Assembly: GCA_035495815.1 (NCBI GenBank)
Contig: DATJFH010000222.1
Coordinates: 1-40,850, forward strand
Source of the DNA: DATJFH01 sp035495815
GTDB lineage: Bacteria > Acidobacteriota > Terriglobia > Bryobacterales > Bryobacteraceae
Length of the DNA: 40,850 bases
Reading direction: 5' to 3'
Shown: positions 1-7,953 of the stretch, one piece after another
How positions within the stretch are numbered: position 1 is the first letter of the stretch
Layout of the letters: each line of letters begins with the position of its first letter
The notes under the pieces: generated by a model
The model's database searches: none
Told to the model about the DNA's origin: nothing
Seen by the model: only the letters and a program-made list of their open reading frames with translations
Made by a program: the position numbers and the translations under genes

Positions 1-177
1 ATGGTGCTGGTTCCCGTAGAATGGCCGCTCGCCGAGCTACTCAAGAGGAATGCCGGCTGGCGCCTCCTTAAAGATGATGGGTTTGCCATCCTATTCGATC
101 GTAGATCGCCGGTACTAATGAAAAGCGCCGATTCCGCCGAAAGGATTACTTCGACCACAAGGAGTGCCGTCCCATGA
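1..177 (+). CDS. C-terminal fragment of an upstream gene, possibly a membrane glycosyltransferase-like protein
   Basis: An open frame runs from the window edge to a TGA at 175-177 and encodes about 58 residues, so the gene probably begins upstream. The segment WRLLKDDGFAILFDR resembles the periplasmic tail of large membrane glycosyltransferase or O-antigen-ligase-like proteins, which often end with a 'W-x-x-V-x-x-D-D-x-A-x-x-F' pattern; this is a weak similarity judged by eye. The stop codon overlaps the next start as ATGA (174-177), which supports a real gene translated in one operon with what follows. The last 20 residues are polar and show no recognisable motif. Function is uncertain. Confidence 0.45.
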   Translation: MVLVPVEWPLAELLKRNAGWRLLKDDGFAILFDRRSPVLMKSADSAERITSTTRSAVP

Positions 178-401
178 GTAAGTCCGCGTCGGCAAAACCG
201 GAGAGACGCCCCACTGGCTTGCCGAAAGAACCGGCTAACTCGTTGGATAAGCTCGCGGTTTCGGGCCCGGACTGGAGTCTGCCTTCCGGCCAGAGCCTGG
301 TGGAATTTGCGCTGCGCTCGGGCTTTCTGGCGCCGCCCCTGCTCGGCGCCGGCAAGAAGCGGAGAGTTTCGAAGCGGGGCCGGCTCGGAGGGACTCCGTG
401 A
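174..401 (+). CDS. 75-residue protein of unknown function between the upstream gene and cpaA
   Basis: This small gene overlaps its upstream neighbour by four bases (ATGA, 174-177) and its downstream neighbour cpaA by four bases (GTGA, 398-401). An AAGGAG ribosome-binding site lies at 158-163, and a GGAGG inside its 3' end (387-391) serves cpaA. Those overlaps are the main evidence that it is coding. The protein is basic and hydrophilic, with no signal peptide and no clear membrane span. Residues near the middle read GQSLVEFAL, which matches the N-terminal processing/hydrophobic-start motif of TadE-like pseudopilins, but the long hydrophobic stretch that should follow is replaced by a short, glycine- and proline-rich one and then a basic tail. 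It may be a degenerate TadE-like protein or an unrelated operon-specific protein. Confidence 0.55.
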   Translation: MSKSASAKPERRPTGLPKEPANSLDKLAVSGPDWSLPSGQSLVEFALRSGFLAPPLLGAGKKRRVSKRGRLGGTP

Positions 402-883
402 CTCCCAGGGCGTGGCTGATTCTGATTGTGGGTATCGCGGCCGTGATCGAGGACCTCGGATGGCGCAGGATTTCGAACTGGACCTCCGGAGGCGCTTTGG
501 CGGGCGGATTCATCGTCCACTTCGCCGACAAAGGATGGCCCGGCCTGGGGCGTTCCTTCCTCGGCGCGGTGATCGGATTTGGCGTTTTCCTGATTTTTTA
601 TTTGTTGGGGGGGATGGGCGGGGGGGATGTCAAATTAATGGCCGGATTCGGGGCATTGCTGGGTTCCGCCCGCATTCTGCCGGCTGCCCTTATGGCCGCC
701 ATCTCGGGGGGTGTCATGGCGCTCGGCTATCTGGCGATTCGAACTATTTTCAGGCAGTCCCGGAGCTGGATGGGAGTGGCCGGCCCGGGCGCTTCGGTGG
801 CGGAAGCAAAATCCGGGGAAAGTATCCCTTATGCTCCGGCCCTCACCGTGGGCGCCTGGCTGGCGCTGATTTCGGAAATGTAA
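398..883 (+). CDS. cpaA: Prepilin peptidase CpaA/TadV (A24 aspartic peptidase)
   Basis: Membrane aspartic peptidase that would cleave the leader of Flp-type prepilins in the inner membrane. The family's two catalytic aspartates are visible: D19 in a DLGWRRISN segment (family pattern DLxxRRIxN) and D77 in GMGGGDVKLM (family GxGDxKL). Several hydrophobic membrane spans surround them, and the 161-residue length fits the short CpaA/TadV type, which lacks the N-methyltransferase domain of PilD. The start is GTG at 398, with GGAGG at 387-391, overlapping the stop of the 75-residue gene. It opens the recognisable Tad set and lies 24 bases before cpaB. Confidence 0.9.
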   Translation: MTPRAWLILIVGIAAVIEDLGWRRISNWTSGGALAGGFIVHFADKGWPGLGRSFLGAVIGFGVFLIFYLLGGMGGGDVKLMAGFGALLGSARILPAALMAAISGGVMALGYLAIRTIFRQSRSWMGVAGPGASVAEAKSGESIPYAPALTVGAWLALISEM

Positions 884-907
884 GTTTGCGACAGGAAGAG
901 GAAGATT

Positions 908-1798
908 ATGGACCGCAGATTATTGACAGTCTTGGGAATGAGCGTCGTACTGGCGCTGGTTGTGGCCGCGATTTTTTATCAGGTCTCTTCACATGCGTCG
1001 GCCAAAGCGCCGGCGCCGAATATGAAGGACGTCGTGGTCGCGGTTGAGAACCTGCCGCTCGGCCTGGCCATCAAGCCGAATCACGTGAAAACGGCGAAGA
1101 TCCCGGTCGAGATGTTTCCGAAAACGGCTTTTGCAAAAGTCGATGACGTCCTCGACCGTTCCGTAATCAGCGCCATTATGGCGGACGAGCCCCTGCTCGA
1201 AGGGCGGCTGGCGCCGCGGGGCAGCGGCATGGGGCTCGCGCCCATCATTCCGTCGGGCATGCGGGCCATGGCTGTCCGGGTCAACGAAGTGATCGGCGTC
1301 GCCGGCTTCATCCTGCCCGGCATGCGCGTGGACGTGCTGGTGACCGGCCGGCCGCCGAACGGCGCCGTGGCGGACGTGACCACCACGGTCCTGCAGAACA
1401 TTACCGTGCTGTCGGCCAACCAGCAGATGCAGCCGGATAACCGCGGCCAGGCCATCAACGCCACCGTCGTCAACGTGCTGGTCACGCCGGAACAGGCCGA
1501 GATCCTGACGCTGGCGGGTAACGAGGGCCGCATTGCCCTGGTTCTGCGCAACGCCATCGATCAGAAGATCGAAACGGTGAAAGGGCACGATACCTCGGAG
1601 CTGTACAGCGGTTTCCGCAAGAGTGCGCCCGCGCCGGTCCGTACCGCGCCCCGAGCGGCCGCGCCCAAGCCTGTTCCGGTGGTGGCGCCGCCTCCGCCGC
1701 CTCCGCCGCCGCCGGCCCCGGTGAATGTGCCGGAGGAGATCATCATGATTCGCGGACGTGAAAAGAGTGTGGAAGTGATCGGGACCAAGAAGCAGTAG
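908..1798 (+). CDS. cpaB: Flp pilus assembly protein CpaB/RcpC
   Basis: CpaB acts in the periplasm with the secretin CpaC in Tad pilus assembly. The 296-residue protein has an N-terminal membrane anchor (about residues 7-26), a SAF-type domain (about 40-105, with PLGLAIKPNHVKTAKIP) and the CpaB domain (about 110-235, including an IGVAGFILPGMRVDVLVTG segment typical of the family). A proline run (nine prolines in ten positions near residue 260) separates a basic C-terminal tail; such a linker is unusual in length but found in related bacteria. A strong AGGAAGAGGAAG purine stretch precedes the ATG. The stop codon is TAG at 1796-1798, just before cpaC. Confidence 0.9.
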   Translation: MDRRLLTVLGMSVVLALVVAAIFYQVSSHASAKAPAPNMKDVVVAVENLPLGLAIKPNHVKTAKIPVEMFPKTAFAKVDDVLDRSVISAIMADEPLLEGRLAPRGSGMGLAPIIPSGMRAMAVRVNEVIGVAGFILPGMRVDVLVTGRPPNGAVADVTTTVLQNITVLSANQQMQPDNRGQAINATVVNVLVTPEQAEILTLAGNEGRIALVLRNAIDQKIETVKGHDTSELYSGFRKSAPAPVRTAPRAAAPKPVPVVAPPPPPPPPPAPVNVPEEIIMIRGREKSVEVIGTKKQ

Positions 1799-1842
1799 TG
1801 ACTATTCCTAGACCGGAGCGAGGAAAACTGTTTGGTGAGCCT

Positions 1843-3177
1843 ATGAAGCGTGCCATTGGAACCATATTTGGAGCGAGCGCCCTGGCGGTTTTTTGCATGG
1901 GGGTACCGGGGTTCGCCCAGTCGGGTACCCAGGAATTGAAGCTGACGGTCGGGAAGAGCGTCGTCATCGATTACCCCTCCGATGTCGGCCGGATCTCCAC
2001 CAGCAATCCGGATGTGGTCGACGCGGTGCCGATCACCAGCCGGGAAATTCTGATCAACGCCAAAGCCAACGGTCAGTCGACCCTGGTGGTCTGGTCGAAG
2101 TCCGGCGAGCGCAGCTTTTTTGCGGTCACCGTCGACCAGAATCTGGAGCCGATCACCAAGCTGTTGAAGGAGACCTTTCCCAACGAGAACATCGATGTCC
2201 GGGCTTCGCGGGACTCGGCTTCTCTCAACGGACGGGTCAGTTCGGCGGTGGTGGCCGAACGGGCGGTGGCGCTGGTCACTCCGCTGCTCAAATCGGTCGT
2301 CAATAACCTGCAGGTCGCGCCCGGCCCCATCGACAAGCAGATCGTGCTGCACGTCAAATTCGCCGAGCTCGACCGGGTTCGCTCCGAGCAGCTCGGATTG
2401 AACATCTTTTCGACCGGCGCCACCAACACCATCGGATCGGTTTCGACGGGACAGTTTTTCGGAGGGCAAGTCAGTCCCAGCGGGGCGCTCAGTCTGGCGG
2501 ACGCGCTGAACATTTTCGCCTTCCGTCCGGACCTGAATCTGGCCGCCACACTCCGGGCGCTGCAGAGCAACAACGTGCTGCAAATTCTGGCCGAGCCCAA
2601 CCTGGTCACCACCAACGGCAAGGAGGCCAGTTTTCTGGCGGGTGGTGAGTTCCCGGTGCCGGTCATCCAGGGAGGCGGCAACGCCGGGGCGGTCACGGTT
2701 CAGTTTCGCGAATTCGGGATCCGCCTCAAGTTCCTGCCCATCGTGACGGCCAACGGCACCATCAAGATGCACGTGCAGCAGGAGCTGTCGACCATCGATT
2801 TGAACAACGCCGTGGTTCTTTCCGGATTCACGATTCCGGCGTTGAGCACGCGCCGCACGGAAACGGATGTCGAGTTGGGCGAGGGTCAGAGCTTCGCGAT
2901 CGCCGGCATGATTGACGACCGGGTGACGCAGACCCTTTCCCGGATTCCGGGGCTGGCCAATATCCCCATTCTGGGGACGTTGTTCAAGTCGAGAGATCTG
3001 CGCAAAAACAAGAGCGAGCTGGTAGTGCTGGTGACGCCCGAGACGATCGCGCCCTACAATCCGGCCGATCCGAAGCCCATGCCTCATCTCGAGCAGAAAG
3101 GCCTGCCGGATTCCGGTCCCGGCATGCGCGGCCTGACCAAAGCCGGACCGACGCCCACGGCGGCGCTGAAACCTTGA
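1843..3177 (+). CDS. cpaC: Tad pilus secretin CpaC/RcpA
   Basis: Outer-membrane secretin that forms the exit channel for the Flp pilus. The protein shows a signal peptide ending near GFAQ, a pilus-assembly N-terminal domain (about residues 30-105), a BON-like domain (about 110-165) and the secretin core (about 215-410). The core carries family hallmarks such as NVLQILAEPNLVTTNGKEA, a VPV loop and GLANIPILGTLF. I chose ATG 1843 because it puts the signal peptide at the N-terminus; an upstream GTG at 1798 that overlaps the cpaB stop would add 15 residues. The polypeptide ends with a proline-rich tail of about 45 residues. Confidence 0.92.
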   Translation: MKRAIGTIFGASALAVFCMGVPGFAQSGTQELKLTVGKSVVIDYPSDVGRISTSNPDVVDAVPITSREILINAKANGQSTLVVWSKSGERSFFAVTVDQNLEPITKLLKETFPNENIDVRASRDSASLNGRVSSAVVAERAVALVTPLLKSVVNNLQVAPGPIDKQIVLHVKFAELDRVRSEQLGLNIFSTGATNTIGSVSTGQFFGGQVSPSGALSLADALNIFAFRPDLNLAATLRALQSNNVLQILAEPNLVTTNGKEASFLAGGEFPVPVIQGGGNAGAVTVQFREFGIRLKFLPIVTANGTIKMHVQQELSTIDLNNAVVLSGFTIPALSTRRTETDVELGEGQSFAIAGMIDDRVTQTLSRIPGLANIPILGTLFKSRDLRKNKSELVVLVTPETIAPYNPADPKPMPHLEQKGLPDSGPGMRGLTKAGPTPTAALKP

Positions 3178-3195
3178 TGCGCTGAGAGCCTCTGT

Positions 3196-4380
3196 ATGCA
3201 GCCGCGGGGTGGAAATCTACAATCCGAGCTGACCTCGCTGGTCATCTCCCCGAACCGGGAGCTGGCGCAGCAGTTTGCGTCGACCCTGCCGGCGACGCGG
3301 GCCTTCCACATTCTGGCTGAGATGAAGAGCTATCCTCCCATTCAGACGCTGGACATTCGCCTCCGCCAGCTTCGTCCGGATCTGGTGTTCCTCGATCTGG
3401 CGACCGACCTCGATCAGGCGGTGGCGCTGATCGAGTTCGTCGCCGGAATCCGCCCCCCGGTGTTCGTGGTGGGGCTGCATTTTCTGAACGATTCGGAAGC
3501 CATCCTGCGCTCGCTGCGGGCCGGCGCCACCGAGTTTCTGTACGCCCCGTTCGATATCGAAATGCAGCGCCAGGCGCTGGTGCGGATCATCCGGCTGCGC
3601 AAACCCGCCAGCCGCTCGGAAGCCGACCGGGGGAGAGTGGTGGTGTTCGCGAGCGCCAAGCCCGGCTCCGGCGCTTCCACGCTGGCCTGCCAGACGGCGT
3701 TGGCTTTGAGCAAGACGTCCGGCAAGAGAATTCTTCTGGCGGATTTCGATGTGGCCGGCGGTTCGGTCGGGTTCTCGCTGAGGGTCAGCCCGGAGTTTTC
3801 GCTGATCGACGCTCTCAGCCAGATTGACGAATCGGGACAGCCGGACTGGTCCTCGCTGGTGGCCAACTCCGAAGGAATCGACGTTCTGCCCGCGCCCGCC
3901 ATTCCCGTCAACCTGGCCATCGATCCGGACAGGCTGCACGACGCGCTGGAGTCGGTGCGCGAGGTTTATGACTGGATCATCGTCGATCTGCCGTCCATCT
4001 TCGAGAAGGTCAGTCTGTTGACGATGTCCGATTGCGACGAAGCGTTCGTGGTCTCCACTTCCGAGCTGCCCAGCCTGCATCTAACGCGCAAAGCCGTAGC
4101 CTACCTGACGGCGGTAGGGTTCGGGATGGAGCGGTACCGCGTACTGGTGAACAGGACGGGAAAGGCCGAAGGGATCACCGGCGAGGACATGGCGAAGATT
4201 TTCGGAGCGCCGGTGCACGCCACTTTTCCGAACGATTACCTCTCGATACATAAAGGATTGACCCTGGGAGCGCCGCTGGGCGCGAAGAGCCCGCTCGGCA
4301 AGTCCGTGGGCAGCTTCGCGGAGCAGTTGACCGCCCGGGCGGCGGCGGAGAAGAAGAAGGCGTCGGCGCAACTGAATTGA
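3196..4380 (+). CDS. cpaE: Tad pilus localisation ATPase-like protein CpaE/TadZ
   Basis: TadZ/CpaE proteins are MinD/ParA-like and localise the Tad machine at the cell pole. The 394-residue protein has an N-terminal receiver-like domain (about 12-130, with a DLVFLDLATD core strand) and a P-loop domain from about residue 150. The deviant Walker A reads K155-P-G-S-G-A-S-T: the signature first lysine is present, but the second, phosphate-binding lysine position (160) is alanine. Later motifs include a LLADFDVAGGSVGF strand (switch-I-like) and DWIIVDLPS (Walker B-like). This points to weak or absent ATP hydrolysis, which is inference. The gene sits 18 bases after cpaC and 41 before cpaF. Confidence 0.9.
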   Translation: MQPRGGNLQSELTSLVISPNRELAQQFASTLPATRAFHILAEMKSYPPIQTLDIRLRQLRPDLVFLDLATDLDQAVALIEFVAGIRPPVFVVGLHFLNDSEAILRSLRAGATEFLYAPFDIEMQRQALVRIIRLRKPASRSEADRGRVVVFASAKPGSGASTLACQTALALSKTSGKRILLADFDVAGGSVGFSLRVSPEFSLIDALSQIDESGQPDWSSLVANSEGIDVLPAPAIPVNLAIDPDRLHDALESVREVYDWIIVDLPSIFEKVSLLTMSDCDEAFVVSTSELPSLHLTRKAVAYLTAVGFGMERYRVLVNRTGKAEGITGEDMAKIFGAPVHATFPNDYLSIHKGLTLGAPLGAKSPLGKSVGSFAEQLTARAAAEKKKASAQLN

Positions 4381-4421
4381 GATCTTGGCGGGCCGGGGCC
4401 CGAATGAGTTTTTAACGGAAC

Positions 4422-5786
<1,365 letters not shown>

Positions 5787-5798
5787 GGAGCTGTATCT

Positions 5799-6782
5799 AT
5801 GCTGGGGTATGCGATTCTTCTTTTCTTGATCATCGTTGTCGGCACCCTCGTCGTGTATCTGGCGATGGGCAAGTCCGCCGAATCGGACGTGCAGCGCGTC
5901 AAGGACAGACTGCTCGGGAAGACCAAGGCAGTAAAGACCGGCAATAAGGAGGGCGGCGGCGAAACCCCGGCCCTCATCAAGAGCGACGAGCCTCAGACCA
6001 GCATTGCGCAGAAGCTCCTCAACAATCTGCAGCTTGCCGAGCGGGTCCAGGCGCTCATCGAGCAGGCCGGTCTGCGCTGGACCTCCTCGAAGCTGATGCA
6101 GTTCGCCATGCTGGGCGCTCTGGGCGGGTTCTGTTTCGCCTGGATGATGCTGCCCTCGCCTCTCGACAAGTTTGCCTGGGCCTTCGGCATAGCGGGCTTC
6201 TGCGTACCTTTCGTGTACGTGGTGAGAACGGGTAAGGCGCGCATGAAGAAGTTCGAAGAACAGTTCCCGGACAGCCTGGAATTCGTGGCCCGCTCCATGC
6301 GGGCAGGGCACGCGTTCTCGGTTTCGCTGGAAATGATTCACCGCGAGTTCACCGAGCCGCTGGCGGGGGAGTTCCGCCGCACCTTCGACGAACAGAACCT
6401 GGGCCTGCCGCTCGAAAACGCATTACAGAACCTGGCCAAGCGGGTGCCCCTCCTCGAAGTGCATTTTTTTGTTTCTTCCGTTCTTCTGCAGAAGCGGACC
6501 GGCGGCAATCTTTCCGAGCTGCTCGACAAGCTGGCGACGCTCATTCGCGAGCGGTTCAAACTGCGGGGGAGGATCAAAGCGATCAGCGCCCACGGACGCA
6601 TCACGGCTACCACGCTTTCCATCATCCCGATGGGAGTGGCGTTCCTGATGTTCTACACCAACCGGGACTATATCGAATTCTTTGTCAAGGACCCCTCCGG
6701 CAACCAGATGGCGGGGGTCGCCATCTTTTTCCAGGTGGTGGGATACCTGATCATGAAGAAAATCGTGACGATCGAGATTTAA
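5799..6782 (+). CDS. tadB: Tad pilus inner-membrane platform protein TadB
   Basis: TadB pairs with TadC to form the inner-membrane platform that the motor CpaF acts upon. The 327-residue protein has an N-terminal membrane span, a charged stretch of about 60 residues, two closely spaced spans (about 105-145), then a type II secretion F (T2SF) domain (about 160-285) containing FPDSLEFVARSMRAGHAFS and the RTGGNLSELLDKLA helix, and two C-terminal spans. An AGGGAGCTG ribosome-binding stretch lies 8 to 16 bases upstream. It follows cpaF after 12 bases and precedes tadC by 3. Confidence 0.93.
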   Translation: MLGYAILLFLIIVVGTLVVYLAMGKSAESDVQRVKDRLLGKTKAVKTGNKEGGGETPALIKSDEPQTSIAQKLLNNLQLAERVQALIEQAGLRWTSSKLMQFAMLGALGGFCFAWMMLPSPLDKFAWAFGIAGFCVPFVYVVRTGKARMKKFEEQFPDSLEFVARSMRAGHAFSVSLEMIHREFTEPLAGEFRRTFDEQNLGLPLENALQNLAKRVPLLEVHFFVSSVLLQKRTGGNLSELLDKLATLIRERFKLRGRIKAISAHGRITATTLSIIPMGVAFLMFYTNRDYIEFFVKDPSGNQMAGVAIFFQVVGYLIMKKIVTIEI

Positions 6783-6785
6783 GAT

Positions 6786-7706
6786 ATGGACCTCCTGTTA
6801 GCAATGCTGGTATTTCTGGGCCTGACCGGCGTGTTCGCGCTGCTGGGCCTGAACGTCTGGGTGTGGCCCAAGGCAGCCATCGACCGGGTCACCGCCTCGG
6901 CGGCCGATCCGCAGGCGCAGGAAGTGGCGCACCCCAGCCTGGCGTTTCGCGATCTGCTCAAGAAGCTGGGCACCCTGGTGCCGGCGTCGCCCAAGGACAC
7001 CACCATCATGCAGCGGCGCCTGATCCGCGCCGGGTTCCGGAATCCCAACGCCCTCAAGGTTCTTTACGGCGCCAAATTCGTGCTGGCCCTTCTGATTCCG
7101 GTGCTCACCTTCGGCGTCATCGCGGGCTCCTCGTGGGAGTCGAGCAGCAAGATCATGGCGACGCTGGCGTCGGTGGCGATCGGGTTTTTCGCTCCGAACG
7201 AATACGTCCGCACGGTGGCCACCCGCCGTCAGAAGCAGATCCGCCGGGCGCTGCCGAACGCGCTCGACCTTCTGGTGGTTTCGGTCGAGTCGGGACTGGG
7301 GCTGGACCAGGCGATCGTGCAGGTCGCCAAGGAGCTGGAGAACGCCCATCCGGAGATCACCGAGGAATTCTCGCTGATGAACCTGGAGTTGAAAGCCGGC
7401 AAGCGCCGCATCGAAGCGCTGCGCAACCTGGCCGAACGCACCAACGTGGAGGACTTGCGGAAGCTGGTGGCCGTGCTCATCCAGGCCGACCGTTTCGGAA
7501 CCAGCATCGCCGCCACGCTGCGCAACCACGCCGAGTTCATGCGCGTGCAGGCGCGCCAGGTCGCCGAGGAGAAGGCGGCCAAGCTGGGCGTGAAGCTGGT
7601 GTTTCCGATCTTTTTTTGCATCCTGCCGTCGCTGTTTGTCGTAACCGTAGGCCCGATGGCTTTCAAGATCGTCCGGGAGCTGCTCCCGATGATCAACAGT
7701 ATTTAG
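6786..7706 (+). CDS. tadC: Tad pilus inner-membrane platform protein TadC
   Basis: Second T2SF-domain platform protein of the Tad pilus. The 306-residue protein has an N-terminal span, two spans near residues 95-140, a T2SF domain (about 150-280) with the segment LPNALDLLVVSVESGLGLDQAI, and a final hydrophobic segment near residues 278-295. It starts at ATG 6786, three bases after the tadB stop, so translation is probably coupled. It is the last standard Tad gene here. TadD (TPR lipoprotein), TadE/F/G and the Flp pilin, found after tadC or before cpaA in many loci, are missing from the window. Confidence 0.93.
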   Translation: MDLLLAMLVFLGLTGVFALLGLNVWVWPKAAIDRVTASAADPQAQEVAHPSLAFRDLLKKLGTLVPASPKDTTIMQRRLIRAGFRNPNALKVLYGAKFVLALLIPVLTFGVIAGSSWESSSKIMATLASVAIGFFAPNEYVRTVATRRQKQIRRALPNALDLLVVSVESGLGLDQAIVQVAKELENAHPEITEEFSLMNLELKAGKRRIEALRNLAERTNVEDLRKLVAVLIQADRFGTSIAATLRNHAEFMRVQARQVAEEKAAKLGVKLVFPIFFCILPSLFVVTVGPMAFKIVRELLPMINSI

Positions 7707-7752
7707 AGTTGTAAGGTCTGATCGCTGAAACGTTATTAGAAAAGGAGACAAA

Positions 7753-7845
7753 ATGGATCCGTCAATGGTTCGCATCATTTGCGCCGTTCTCGCCGTGGCA
7801 TTTCTCGCCCTGATCGTCGTGCGCCGGCGCAACAAGACTGAATAG
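7753..7845 (+). CDS. 30-residue single-span membrane peptide downstream of tadC
   Basis: A short frame encodes MDPSMVRIICAVLAVAFLAL followed by IVVRRRNKTE. A near-perfect ribosome-binding site, AAAGGAG, lies at 7741-7747 with five bases before the ATG. The product is one hydrophobic helix of about 17 residues (about 6-23) with a basic cluster RRR-N-K right after it, so the predicted topology is N-out, C-in by the positive-inside rule. It sits 46 bases after tadC in the same direction and could be part of the Tad operon, perhaps as a small membrane accessory. I recognise no family. The strong ribosome-binding site and clean membrane helix are the evidence that it is coding. Confidence 0.6.
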   Translation: MDPSMVRIICAVLAVAFLALIVVRRRNKTE

Positions 7846-7865
7846 TCGCAAAGCCGGTAACAAAA

Positions 7866-7916
7866 ATTGCCCGGTTCCGTGAGGCGCGGCGCCGGGCGAT
7901 GGGATTCCGCGCCTCA
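7866..7916 (+). promoter_or_regulatory. Two interlocked inverted repeats, an H-type pseudoknot-like leader
   Basis: Stem 1 pairs 7866-7874 with 7892-7900 (nine pairs, one of them G-U). Stem 2 pairs 7880-7889 with 7907-7916 (ten perfect Watson-Crick pairs). The arms alternate in the order 1-2-1-2, which is pseudoknot topology, with short connectors of 5, 2 and 6 bases. If the two stems do not form together they are mutually exclusive hairpins, as in a switch. The element ends 37 bases before the start codon of the first propeller gene and lacks a T-run, so it is not a simple terminator. Confidence 0.4.
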
Positions 7917-7953
7917 GGGGAGAGCTGTGTTCACCCCGCCAGATAAGGATCGT

